Assembly: GCA_002307135.1 (NCBI GenBank)
Contig: DBTQ01000027.1
Span: forward strand, 252,098 to 316,097
Direction: 5' to 3'
Length of the DNA stretch: 64,000 bases
From: Bacteroidetes bacterium UBA1312
GTDB lineage: Bacteria; Bacteroidota; Bacteroidia; Chitinophagales; Chitinophagaceae
Part shown: piece after piece, positions 17,240 through 25,655 of the stretch
How the letters are laid out: each line of letters opens with the position of its first letter
Position numbering within the stretch: the stretch's first letter is position 1
Program-made: the position numbers and the translations under genes
Notes under the pieces: model-generated
Told to the model about the DNA's origin: nothing
What the model saw: only the letters and a program-made list of their open reading frames with translations
The model's database searches: none

Positions 17240-17279
17240 TACTATTTAATCTTTTAGTAGTGTTTTTATTTTCGGACTG

Positions 17280-17310
17280 CAAATGTACAATTAATTCTTT
17301 TCTCCACAAA
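17280..17310 (-). promoter_or_regulatory. rpsT promoter
   Basis: Minus strand TTTG (17307-17310), 19 nt, TACATTTG (17280-17287): a full Bacteroidota consensus, 40 nt upstream of the start codon. Confidence 0.75.
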
Positions 17311-17359
17311 CTTTTTTCATTTGGATACCTAATTTTTATCCCGTTCTTATAAATATGAC

Positions 17360-18274
17360 CTATTTCCCTCCAGATGGTGCTTCACCATCTTTTAGATTCA
17401 ACACAGGAATAAGATCCTGCACTACCCTCCATTTATCCTGCATCCAACGCAAGCCATTGTACTGTCCTGTGGGTATATAAGTATATTTTCTATTGGGGTC
17501 ATTTATTTGCGATACCAGCTCGTCAAATAAAATGGCACCTAGGCTTTCGTCCCAATTGAGACCAACCTGTACTCCTTTTTTATATTCTAAAATAAAACGG
17601 TTGACACCTGCCGAAGGATTTTTTTCAGAATTGATGGCAAAGATTGGTGCGCCAAACATAGGGCCCTTATCCGTAAAATACATCGGATCTATAATCTTTT
17701 TGGTACTAATTGGGTTACCATCATTCAACCCAAACATGCAATAGATATTTTCGCCCTCTACCTTTTTAGTAATAATATTATAGAACAAACAACCCATCCA
17801 TTGCCTTGCATTCAATACACTATCTTCATTGGCTTTGCTGAGCAAATCAGAATTATCGTAAAGTGGATATAATTTCAACTCTTCTCCCTGCATTTGTATA
17901 GCAGCATAGTAGCGTAGTCGAACGTCTGAATAGGCAATAGCCCAGTTGAATATTCTAAATGAATTGTCTTCAGGAGCTATAATATTTATTTTTTTGCGCA
18001 AACTATCAAAAGGATATGTGTAAGAACCGGGAATCTTCAGTGTACGCACCAATGTTTTTACAAACTGCTCACAATACCCCGTTCTGAAATCCGGTATTGG
18101 AGCCTGCGACATGGAATCGGCCAAGCTTATCAGTGAGTCTTCCAACACTTTTAATTGCGGCGTGTTTGTAGTAGCATCGGGCATGGCCAATACTCTATCC
18201 GGCTTAACTAGCACAAAGAAAAAGCCCAAAATAATGATATAAATAAAGCTACGAAGCGACATGTCTTTGTTCAT
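17360..18274 (-). CDS. Conserved hypothetical secreted or membrane-anchored protein
   Basis: The frame opens at 18358, but the start at 18274 (MNKDMSLRSFIYIIILGFFFVLV) is preferred: it gives a typical signal sequence or anchor and avoids overlap with the divergent Fe-S gene promoter region. The 304-residue protein has a hydrophobic segment at about 8-23 and then a soluble domain without recognisable motifs, rich in aromatics (LDSLRK, WAIAYSDVRLRYYAAIQM, GLNWDESLGAILFDEL). Function is unknown; it is likely periplasmic. It is divergent from the Fe-S gene at 18466. Confidence 0.6.
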   Translation of the reverse strand: MNKDMSLRSFIYIIILGFFFVLVKPDRVLAMPDATTNTPQLKVLEDSLISLADSMSQAPIPDFRTGYCEQFVKTLVRTLKIPGSYTYPFDSLRKKINIIAPEDNSFRIFNWAIAYSDVRLRYYAAIQMQGEELKLYPLYDNSDLLSKANEDSVLNARQWMGCLFYNIITKKVEGENIYCMFGLNDGNPISTKKIIDPMYFTDKGPMFGAPIFAINSEKNPSAGVNRFILEYKKGVQVGLNWDESLGAILFDELVSQINDPNRKYTYIPTGQYNGLRWMQDKWRVVQDLIPVLNLKDGEAPSGGK

Positions 18275-18361
18275 TTTGACCAAATATAGTGAGAAAAATA
18301 AAAACAGAAAATAGAATGTCTTAAAAAATAGGCGTCCTAAAATGCCCAATGCAAGCACAAT

Positions 18362-18393
18362 TTTGCGATTTTTGCCAAAAAATACTACTTTCG
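18362..18393 (+). promoter_or_regulatory. Promoter of the Fe-S electron-transfer operon
   Basis: TTTG (18362-18365), 20 nt, TACTTTCG (18386-18393). It lies inside the longest open frame that starts at 18349, which is the reason for choosing the ATG at 18466 as the start of the following gene. Confidence 0.5.
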
Positions 18394-18465
18394 TTAATAA
18401 ACCTTTCAGTTATTGAAAATGGTCATTTTTTGGCAGGAGCAAATCAAATTCAAAACGCGCAATAC

Positions 18466-19791
18466 ATGCAAATAATTCAACAAATTCTTTTCATACTACT
18501 AGCCGGGGCAGCATCTTTCCTTTTTATACGCAAAGTCCGCGAAATCAGAAGAAACATTAACCTGGGCAAAAACAAAAGTATCAATGATAATCCATCTGCA
18601 CGTTGGAAGAATGTATTGTTGCTGGCATTTGGGCAAAAAAAGATGTTTAAAAAAATGACACCTGCGGTGTTGCACTTTTTCGTTTATGCAGGCTTTGTTA
18701 TTATCAATATTGAAATGCTGGAGATCATACTCGATGGTATATTGGGCACACATCGGCTTTTTGCACCATTCTTGGGCAGCTTCTACAATATATTAATTGG
18801 TTGTTTTGAAATTTTAGCCGCACTTGTTTTAATTGCCTGCGTTGTATTTTTGATCCGTCGTAATATCCTTAAAATAAAACGCCTGAATATGGGCGAATTG
18901 AACGGCTGGCCCAAAACAGATGCTAACCTTATATTGGCTACTGAAATTGTATTGATGAGTTTACTCCTTATCTTAAATTCGGTGGACACTGAGCTACAAG
19001 CCTTACATGCACACCACTATACTGTAACAGGTCAATTTTGGATATCAGGAATGATAGCTCCTCTGTTCAATGGGTTAAACGAAACCACGTTAATAGCCAT
19101 AGAGCGTAGCGCATGGTGGCTACATATTATAGGCGTGCTGGCGTTCTTAAACTATCTACCTTACTCAAAGCATTTACACATCGTATTAGCATTCCCTAAT
19201 GCTTATTATGCATCGCTGGAGCCTGCTGGCGAAATAAATAATATGAAGTCGGTACAAAATGAAGTGTTGTACATGATGCAACCCGAATTGGCACCCGCTG
19301 CTACTGAAGGCGACCCTACCACACCTCATCGTTTTGGTGCAAAAGATGTAATGGACTTGAGTTGGAAAAACCTGATGGATGCCTACTCCTGCACGGAGTG
19401 CGGCAGATGTACAGACGCCTGTCCTGCTAATATTACAGGAAAGATACTATCGCCCCGAAAAATAATGATGGATACCCGCGATAGACTCGAGGCGGTTGGT
19501 AAAAATATTGATGCCAATAAAACATTTGTGGACGATGGCAAAACTTTGATACATGATTATATCAGTGTCGAAGAGTTGCGCGCATGTACTACTTGCAATG
19601 CTTGCGTAGAGGCTTGCCCCGTAAGTATTAGCCCATTGGACATCATCGTTGAACTCCGTCGCTATCTGGTAATGGAAGAAAGTAACAGCCCTCAGGAATG
19701 GAACATGATGTTCAGCAATATTGAAAACAATATGGCACCCTGGAAATTCAGCCCGGACGAAAGAGATAAATGGGCGGAGGAAATGGCTTAG
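18466..19791 (+). CDS. Membrane-bound 4Fe-4S electron-transfer protein (HdrC/NarI-type fusion)
   Basis: From ATG 18466 the protein has 441 residues. The N-terminal two thirds holds about five membrane helices with histidines (FFVYAGFVI, LHAHHYTVTG, AWWLHIIGVL), resembling cytochrome b-type NarI-like domains. The C-terminal third has two 4Fe-4S motifs, CTECGRCTDACP (from residue 309) and CTTCNACVEACP (from residue 374). This is a quinone-linked electron-transfer subunit of the kind paired with a CCG-domain protein, encoded next. It fits heterodisulfide reductase-like systems widespread in Bacteroidota. The electron donor is unknown; a fatty-acid or lactate oxidation link is only a guess. Confidence 0.8.
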   Translation: MQIIQQILFILLAGAASFLFIRKVREIRRNINLGKNKSINDNPSARWKNVLLLAFGQKKMFKKMTPAVLHFFVYAGFVIINIEMLEIILDGILGTHRLFAPFLGSFYNILIGCFEILAALVLIACVVFLIRRNILKIKRLNMGELNGWPKTDANLILATEIVLMSLLLILNSVDTELQALHAHHYTVTGQFWISGMIAPLFNGLNETTLIAIERSAWWLHIIGVLAFLNYLPYSKHLHIVLAFPNAYYASLEPAGEINNMKSVQNEVLYMMQPELAPAATEGDPTTPHRFGAKDVMDLSWKNLMDAYSCTECGRCTDACPANITGKILSPRKIMMDTRDRLEAVGKNIDANKTFVDDGKTLIHDYISVEELRACTTCNACVEACPVSISPLDIIVELRRYLVMEESNSPQEWNMMFSNIENNMAPWKFSPDERDKWAEEMA

Positions 19792-19832
19792 TAATTCAGT
19801 GAACATCTCTTACACAATTAGAAAAAACAATT

Positions 19833-20612
19833 ATGCATATAAAATCAATGGCTGAATATACAGCCGAAGGAGCAGCACCGGAAGTATTATTTTGGGTAGG
19901 TTGTGCTGGTAGTTTCGACCAGCGTGCACAAAAAATAACCAAAGCATTTGCTACTATTTTAGACAAAGTAGGTGTAAAATTTGCAATACTTGGTAAAGAA
20001 GAAATGTGTACAGGAGATCCTGCACGCCGCTCCGGAAACGAGTTTTTGTTTCAGATGATGGCGTACAATAATATTCAGGTATTGAATGGTTATGAAATCA
20101 AAAAAATTGTAACCGCATGTCCGCACTGTTTTAATGTATTTAAAAATGAATACCCCGCATTAGGTGGCAATTACGAAGTCATACACCATACTACTTATTT
20201 ACAATCGCTCATCAATGATGGCCGTGTAGTATTGAAAGAAGGCGGCGCTTTTAAAGGCAAGAAAATCACTTACCACGACAGCTGCTACCTGGGTCGCGCA
20301 AACGGCGTGTATGAGGCGCCAAGAGCTGTATTAGAAGCATTGGATGTAGAACTAATAGAAATGAAGCGCTGCAAAACCAATGGTCTTTGCTGTGGTGCGG
20401 GTGGCGCCCAAATGTTTAAAGAAGACGAACCGGGCAAAACACGCATTAACTTAGAACGCTCGGAGGAAGCCTTAAATACAGGTGCTTCGGTAATCGCTGC
20501 CAATTGTCCGTTTTGTACCACCATGCTTATGGATGGCGTAAAAAATAAGGAACAGGAAGACCACGTGCAGGTACTTGATATTGCCGAAATGGTACTCCAA
20601 TCATTGGCTTAA
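19833..20612 (+). CDS. Fe-S binding protein with two CCG domains (HdrB/LutA-like)
   Basis: The 259-residue soluble protein carries two cysteine-rich CCG-type regions. The first has VLFWVGCAGSFDQRA, MCTGDPARRSGNE and TACPHCFNVFKNEYP; the second has HDSCYLGRANGVYEAPR, LCCGAGGAQMF and AANCPFCTTMLMDG. These match HdrB/GlpC/LutA proteins that bind a non-cubane 4Fe-4S cluster. Spacing of 41 bp to the preceding gene indicates one operon; together they probably pass electrons between a soluble donor and quinone. A start at the Met of MAEYTAEG (five residues later) is also possible. Confidence 0.85.
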   Translation: MHIKSMAEYTAEGAAPEVLFWVGCAGSFDQRAQKITKAFATILDKVGVKFAILGKEEMCTGDPARRSGNEFLFQMMAYNNIQVLNGYEIKKIVTACPHCFNVFKNEYPALGGNYEVIHHTTYLQSLINDGRVVLKEGGAFKGKKITYHDSCYLGRANGVYEAPRAVLEALDVELIEMKRCKTNGLCCGAGGAQMFKEDEPGKTRINLERSEEALNTGASVIAANCPFCTTMLMDGVKNKEQEDHVQVLDIAEMVLQSLA

Positions 20613-20625
20613 GAATTTTAAATAC

Positions 20626-20994
20626 ATGAATCCTAAAATAACAATTTGGCACAATAAGGCTTGCTCTACCAGTCGAAAAGTACTCGACTTGCTGCAACAG
20701 CAATCATCTGATGTTACCATCCGAGATTATATTTCAAATCCTCCATCCGTTGTAGAACTGGAAGCTGTATTGAAAAAGATGAAAGAAAGTCCAAGTTATA
20801 TTTTACGAAAAAAGGACAAGGTTTTTCAGGAATTGTTTGCAGATAAAAAATTGACCGATACGGAATGGCTGCAAGCCATGAATGAGCATCCATCAATTAT
20901 TGAGCGACCAATTGTTATCATCGGGAAGAAAGCTTTTCTTGGTCGTCCGGTGGACGTATTTGAAGCACAATTAGCCCTTGAAATGAAAGCTTAA
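20626..20994 (+). CDS. ArsC/Spx-family thioredoxin-fold protein
   Basis: From ATG 20626 the protein has 122 residues, starting MNPKITIWHNKACSTSRKVLDLL. Cys13 in a KACSTSRK setting and the later REPSxR-like motif, here IIERPIVI followed by KKAFLGRP, fit the ArsC family (arsenate reductase, or a YffB/Spx-like relative). With a single N-terminal Cys it most resembles glutaredoxin-dependent ArsC. No ars operon is present, so a role other than arsenate reduction is possible. The longest frame starts upstream inside the previous gene and is rejected. Confidence 0.75.
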   Translation: MNPKITIWHNKACSTSRKVLDLLQQQSSDVTIRDYISNPPSVVELEAVLKKMKESPSYILRKKDKVFQELFADKKLTDTEWLQAMNEHPSIIERPIVIIGKKAFLGRPVDVFEAQLALEMKA

Positions 20995-21035
20995 TTATAG
21001 GCATCATATATTATTATTGCAGCAAATCACTGAAT

Positions 21036-21075
21036 AATAATGAAGGGGTCGAAACTTGCCGCTTCATTATTTTAT
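21036..21075. terminator. Bidirectional terminator between arsC-like gene and two-component operon
   Basis: AATAATGAAG (21036-21045) pairs with CTTCATTATT (21062-21071); a T-rich stretch follows on both strands. It lies between convergent genes. Confidence 0.55.
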
Positions 21076-21087
21076 TGCTAAGGCTCA

Positions 21088-21741
21088 TTAATCAAAAGCA
21101 ATAATACCCATTTTGAAGGCATATATAACCAAACCGGTTCTGGATTTAATATTCAATTTTTGAAAAAGATGATCGCGGTAGCCGTCGATGGTACGATGGC
21201 TAATACCCATTATTACTGCGATCTCTTTATAGGTCATTTCGCTGCAGCATAATTTAAGAAATTGAGTTTCATTTTCGCTTAATTCAATTGCAGCAACTTC
21301 TTTTGGTTTGGAAATAATCTGGTGCATTATTTTCCCAGATACCATCTCTGAATGATAGAAGCCTTTTTGATAGATAGTCTCAATTGCTTTTCGTAAAATA
21401 TCGGGTTGCGCATCTTTGAGCAAATAGCCTCCGGCTCCTGCACGCAGCATTCCTAAAATATTAAATTGGGAATCGTACACAGAAACAGCCAATATTTTTA
21501 TATCCGGCCATGTTTCCTTTATTTGTTTGGCTGTTTCAAAACCATTCAATTCCGGCATATTAATATCGAGGATACATACGTCCGGTAACACTTTCGCTGC
21601 TGATAAAAGATTAATCAATTCTTTTCCGTTAGCTACGCTATACAATACCTGCATATTATCAAAATCTCCGATCAATTCCTCTACTCCTTTACGAAATAGA
21701 TTATGATCATCCGCTAATGCTAATTTTATTTTATCGCTCAT
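21088..21741 (-). CDS. NarL/FixJ-type response regulator
   Basis: A 217-residue two-domain transcription factor. The receiver domain has the acidic pair DD (11-12), the phosphoacceptor Asp59 (CILDINMPE) and the conserved Lys in GYLLKDAQP. A LuxR-type HTH fills the C-terminus (LSENETQFLKLCCSEMTYKEIAVIMGIS, then HRTIDGYRDHLFQKLNIKSRTGLV). It is the last gene of a four-gene operon with the sensor kinase overlapping its start by 11 bp. Confidence 0.93.
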   Translation of the reverse strand: MSDKIKLALADDHNLFRKGVEELIGDFDNMQVLYSVANGKELINLLSAAKVLPDVCILDINMPELNGFETAKQIKETWPDIKILAVSVYDSQFNILGMLRAGAGGYLLKDAQPDILRKAIETIYQKGFYHSEMVSGKIMHQIISKPKEVAAIELSENETQFLKLCCSEMTYKEIAVIMGISHRTIDGYRDHLFQKLNIKSRTGLVIYAFKMGIIAFD

Positions 21742-22516
21742 TGGTATTAATATTTAGCACTATAGATGTACCCTTACCCTCGTCAGAAATTATTTCTATT
21801 GTACCCAACAACTTTGCTCTAACAAAGATATTGTGTAAACCCAATCCTTTACTATTCTCTGCTTTACTTACATCAAAGCCCTTTCCATTGTCAACAATTT
21901 GTACACTAAATATGCTTAGCTTGTAGGATAGGCTAACATTGATTTCAGTAGCTTTTCCATGCTTTATCGCATTACTAACAGCCTCCTGTACAATACGAAA
22001 TATTAATAATTTTTTCTCAGAATTCGGTTCATAATAAGTACCGGATATCGTTAATTGAGCTTGGATATTATTGACATCGTGTACATAATTCAACTCCTTT
22101 TCGATACTCTCTCTTAATGATAGCTTAGACACTAGTCCCCCATTGAGTATATGACTTAGGTTACGCAAATCTTCGAGTGTAGCTCCAAGCAGTTCATTAC
22201 TACTTTCAATTTCAGTTTGCAAAACTTCGTCTTTTGTTTTATTGGCTGTTCTATATAGTTTCAATTTTACAAGACTGAGTGTTTGAGCTATATTATCATG
22301 TATCTCTTCCGATACATATTTGAACGATTGCTCCTGCACTTCAAGCTTAGTCTGTAGCACCTCATTCTGATAATGATGCTTCAGCTGTAGTTTCTCCGTT
22401 ATATGACGCGATTGCCTTTTCCGATACTCAATAACAATAAGTATCAGAAAAAAAACAAACACCAATAAGGTCAACGACCCCATGATGAATATAATAGCAA
22501 CTTCAGCTGTCTTCAA
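21731..22516 (-). CDS. Sensor histidine kinase, HisKA_3 (NarX-like)
   Basis: The 261-residue kinase has one N-terminal membrane helix (about 7-30), a coiled coil, the dimerisation/phosphoacceptor segment VSEEIHDNIAQTLSLVKLKL with His73, and the ATP-binding domain (VQEAVSNAIKHGKATEI, then VDNGKGFD, and GLGLHNIFVRAKLL). It lacks any extracytoplasmic sensory domain, so the signal may come from the membrane protein encoded just upstream. It overlaps both neighbours slightly, which indicates one transcription unit. Confidence 0.9.
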   Translation of the reverse strand: MKTAEVAIIFIMGSLTLLVFVFFLILIVIEYRKRQSRHITEKLQLKHHYQNEVLQTKLEVQEQSFKYVSEEIHDNIAQTLSLVKLKLYRTANKTKDEVLQTEIESSNELLGATLEDLRNLSHILNGGLVSKLSLRESIEKELNYVHDVNNIQAQLTISGTYYEPNSEKKLLIFRIVQEAVSNAIKHGKATEINVSLSYKLSIFSVQIVDNGKGFDVSKAENSKGLGLHNIFVRAKLLGTIEIISDEGKGTSIVLNINTNER

Positions 22517-23165
22517 TAACTCTTATTTTTTTAGGGTAAAAGAATAATACGAATCCTATGCCTGAATAAACAATGATGTTTATTATACCTTGTAAGCATA
22601 GTACGATATTCATATAAGTCCAATGGTTTTTGTAGAGTATTTTTATAAAAGCCCAAAAGAAAAAAGTGCTGCTAAACAGCACCAACCATAATACCGCTAT
22701 CCAAAAATGAGCATTTACAAATATGGCCTCTTCTTTATCATTTTTAATCATCCAATAAACAGAATATAACGACATCGTAATGACACTAAAGCATTCAAGC
22801 ATCAACATATTTGTATTGAGGACATTGAGCGGTTGTAACAAAACAATATTTAAACCGCCTGCAAACAGCCATAAAAAAACATTAATAACGATGAGTCTAG
22901 TACCTCCGGATGGTTTTAAAAGTTTAATAAAATAAGCAGTAACGAGCATTATCCGAAAGACACAAGAGAAATGATATACAACCGGCCTATACGAATAATG
23001 CTGCGTTTTATAAAGCACAAAGGCTATGAGTTCACAAATAGTAATAGTAATCAACAGCAGCACTAATAAGCGCATCGCACTATCTAAGTCTTTATAACGC
23101 ATAACGCCTATTATTACATTCAGTAATAAGCAGCTATAATAAACGACAAAAAGAGACTCCTGCAT
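22503..23165 (-). CDS. Seven-helix membrane protein, possible signalling partner
   Basis: From ATG 23165 (MQESLFVVYYSCLLLN) the protein has 220 residues and six to seven hydrophobic helices with few charged loops. The longer frame from 23231 would overlap the lipoprotein gene and is rejected. The C-terminus (FFYPKKIRVIEDS) is cytoplasmic-looking. Sensor modules with 7TM architecture can pair with kinases that lack their own input domain, as here. It overlaps the kinase start by 14 bp. No motif assigns a ligand. Confidence 0.55.
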   Translation of the reverse strand: MQESLFVVYYSCLLLNVIIGVMRYKDLDSAMRLLVLLLITITICELIAFVLYKTQHYSYRPVVYHFSCVFRIMLVTAYFIKLLKPSGGTRLIVINVFLWLFAGGLNIVLLQPLNVLNTNMLMLECFSVITMSLYSVYWMIKNDKEEAIFVNAHFWIAVLWLVLFSSTFFFWAFIKILYKNHWTYMNIVLCLQGIINIIVYSGIGFVLFFYPKKIRVIEDS

Positions 23166-23184
23166 ATTTCTATTCTGTATGTAA

Positions 23185-23685
23185 TTATGGCCTTCCCTTT
23201 GGCGGGGTATATGCACTAATTCTTTTTTCACAAACCGGGCAAGGCATTACCTGATCCATAAAGTAGGATTGCTTCTGATCTCCGGGTTTTGTATAAACCT
23301 TTTCAACATCATAACCAGCAGAATCAATGCCCCCAATATATACCAAGCTCATAGAAGTGTCTGTCATACCACAAGTATCCTTTTTAGCCAAATACACATC
23401 TAAATTTACTATATCCGGATTGCTATTTAAATATTCTCTTAAAGCATTAGCGTTAAGTATAAATGACGAATAACCCATAGGTTCTTTCAACACCTTTGTT
23501 TTGTATTGATGATAATTATAAATCAAAACATCTGCACTTTCTAGTGGTATTAAAACGGAGTCTATACATGATGCAGGATTATCTCCTTTCCCTTTCTGCG
23601 TATTTGAATGATGAATATTCTTATTGCTTTCACTGCAAGATGTAAATGTAGCAATTACTGCCAGGACAATTGAAATTTTTTTCAT
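23185..23685 (-). CDS. Lipoprotein with C-terminal CPVCxKR motif
   Basis: A 166-residue protein with a type II signal (ISIVLAVIATFTSC, Cys17 as lipid site). The mature part has no known domain; near the end, residues 150-157 read CPVCEKRI, a zinc- or thiol-type CxxC. It starts the operon lipoprotein-membrane protein-kinase-regulator, so a periplasmic sensing role is conceivable, but this is context only. Confidence 0.6.
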   Translation of the reverse strand: MKKISIVLAVIATFTSCSESNKNIHHSNTQKGKGDNPASCIDSVLIPLESADVLIYNYHQYKTKVLKEPMGYSSFILNANALREYLNSNPDIVNLDVYLAKKDTCGMTDTSMSLVYIGGIDSAGYDVEKVYTKPGDQKQSYFMDQVMPCPVCEKRISAYTPPKGRP

Positions 23686-23708
23686 AACCTTTTTTTTGTT
23701 TGTTTATA

Positions 23709-23716
23709 CAAATGTA
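23709..23716 (-). promoter_or_regulatory. -7 box of the lipoprotein/two-component operon
   Basis: Minus strand TACATTTG, 24 nt upstream of the lipoprotein start, within a short palindrome TATACA-AA-TGTATA. A matching TTTG 19 nt upstream is not clear. Confidence 0.4.
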
Positions 23717-24184
23717 TAGTTATAAAACGTGCTATTACAGGGTTATAATACTGCACCAATAGGGTGTTTTCACTCTTTCATTTTATCAATAGTATTTAAA
23801 AAGTGTTTTAACGGTATAATCAATAGGTGATAATACACAGAACATTGGGTTGTATCACTGCTAAAGACAGCTCATAGACATTGCACCTTTGTGTTATCAA
23901 AATGAAACAATAAAAGAAGGGAAAATTACCTACTACAACAAGTAAACTCAAAAGTAAAATTATAATTGAATAGTCAAGAAGGTCAAATCATAGGACAAAT
24001 GCAAAAGTGCTTCACTTAATACGAGAAATGTGTCCGAAGTTTTTATTGATTGAAGATTCACTTATAAAATTAAAAATGTGGAGCTTGAAACCACTTTAAA
24101 AAACGAACCTGCCCGCACAGGGACTTAAAGCGGAGGCGTAATCTGAAAAGCCTTGACAGAGTAAGAACCTCAATATAATCTATT
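23717..24184. other. Long intergenic region upstream of the RhiA-like cluster
   Basis: About 470 bp of AT-rich DNA between divergent genes. There is no plausible gene. It probably carries the promoter and a long leader of the RhiA-like cluster; I could not identify a clear TTTG/TAnnTTTG pair or strong hairpin. Confidence 0.35.
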
Positions 24185-24844
24185 ATGAGTCATTTAAAAA
24201 TGAATTTTGCCGATGCTGCAGCCAATGCAACAACCTATAGTTTGGTGTGTCAAAATAATTCGACTGTACCTTGGGTATTTTATGTTTATCAAACAATGCC
24301 TGTGCAACCATCTGATGTGTTTTCACTCGCTTGGTTTGCTTCTCCGTACAAAATATCTCCAGGTTCTAAAATAACATTTACTTGGGGAATAGACTATTCT
24401 TTTGTTTGGGGAAATTCAGGCACAGTAACACCTGGAGTTAATTACAATGCCGGCGGAAGCAAACCATGTAGTCTTACTGGTGCAAATATGACTACCTTTA
24501 GCTTAGACGATAATGCTCCTCAATTGAGCACCCCAGTTACGGGCGGACAAGCAGGAAGCCTAACTGTAAATCAATCTGCTAATGTACCTAATGGTGTTTT
24601 CAGTACAGGAATTGGAATGTCAGGTCAAGGTTCTTTCGTACAACAAGCATTGGCAAATTCGCCTCAAGTATATACTCCAACACCTAAGTATTGGATTGCA
24701 GCTGCAACTCAAATGCAAATGGGTGTAGTATTGGCTCAAACCATTACTCAAAATGCACAAATAACATTTCCTTCAAGCGTATATACCATGTATGCAACCT
24801 TGAGCGATCAACAAATATGGACAGTTAGTCAAACGAGTAACTAG
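24185..24844 (+). CDS. RhiA-like protein, paralogue 1
   Basis: The 219-residue protein has no signal peptide and a pattern I recognise from RhiA of Rhizobium leguminosarum (a quorum-regulated rhizosphere protein): TYSLVCQNNS, then VFYVYQTMP, FSLAWFASPYKI, FTWGIDYSFVWG and GVFSTGIGMSGQGSFVQQ followed by TPTPKYWIAA. It has the same strand order as the paralogue 115 bp downstream (shared SPYK, IDYSF, FSTGIGxS). A beta-sandwich carbohydrate- or surface-binding role is imagined, but the biochemical function of RhiA is not established. Note that it lies in an accessory cluster with a tail-collar-like protein. Confidence 0.6.
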   Translation: MSHLKMNFADAAANATTYSLVCQNNSTVPWVFYVYQTMPVQPSDVFSLAWFASPYKISPGSKITFTWGIDYSFVWGNSGTVTPGVNYNAGGSKPCSLTGANMTTFSLDDNAPQLSTPVTGGQAGSLTVNQSANVPNGVFSTGIGMSGQGSFVQQALANSPQVYTPTPKYWIAAATQMQMGVVLAQTITQNAQITFPSSVYTMYATLSDQQIWTVSQTSN

Positions 24845-24958
24845 AATTATTTTTAAAATCCTCTAATTAGCTTTAGAACAGCTATTAACTAGGTGCATTA
24901 TGCTTTCAATATTATGTGAGGCGGGTTTTACAAAACTCGCCTCAATAATACGATAATT

Positions 24959-25600
24959 ATGGTTTTAGATTTTTCAGAAAACGCAGATGTAAAATATTCA
25001 TTAAAATGTATAAATAGTTCGACACAGAATTGGACCTTTTATATCTATCAAAGAATGGCAGAGCAATCGAATAATGGCATTTATTCTTTGGTTTGGATGA
25101 TCAGTCCGTATAAAGTTGGTCCTTCTGCTTTCATAACATTCGTTTGGTCTTTGGACTACTCATTTTTTTGGTTTGATACTGGATCGCTACAACAGGGAAT
25201 TGTTCCCTTAATGGGAGGCAGCATATCGGCCACTCTGAACTCAAATAACAGCACAACTTTTAATATTACAAACAATACACCAGGGTTTTCAATTCCAACA
25301 GCGGGTTCGCCATCTAATCAGTTTTTAATTATGGGAGGCAATAGTATTCCTAATTCAACCTTCTCTACAGGGATAGGCATTTCCAACAGTGCCACGTTTC
25401 TGATGCAAACTTATGTAAATACACCACAAACATTTAATGCTAATCAAAGCATTTATGTTGCTGCAACAACTACTCAAATACAAGTAACAGAAACACTTAA
25501 TCAAAACACTATTAATAATACAACAATGGTTACGTTCCCTATAAACACGTATAACTTAACGGCCACTCTGGGTGAGGATAATTTATGGACTATTTCCTAA
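24959..25600 (+). CDS. RhiA-like protein, paralogue 2
   Basis: The 213-residue protein is a diverged copy of the gene upstream: YSLKCINSSTQNWTFYIYQRM, YSLVWMISPYKVGP, FVWSLDYSFFWFD, STFSTGIGISNSATF, and NTYNLTATLGEDNLWTIS at the end. The copies appear to share a fold but only moderate sequence identity, so the duplication looks old or divergent. No signal peptide. The function is unknown. Weak spacing and no overlap leave the operon assignment open, but all five genes 24185-28617 run in one direction. Confidence 0.6.
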   Translation: MVLDFSENADVKYSLKCINSSTQNWTFYIYQRMAEQSNNGIYSLVWMISPYKVGPSAFITFVWSLDYSFFWFDTGSLQQGIVPLMGGSISATLNSNNSTTFNITNNTPGFSIPTAGSPSNQFLIMGGNSIPNSTFSTGIGISNSATFLMQTYVNTPQTFNANQSIYVAATTTQIQVTETLNQNTINNTTMVTFPINTYNLTATLGEDNLWTIS

Positions 25601-25655
25601 TTCCATTTTTTGAACAGTACTATTTGCTACACATAATTTTCTAAAAAATAAAAAT

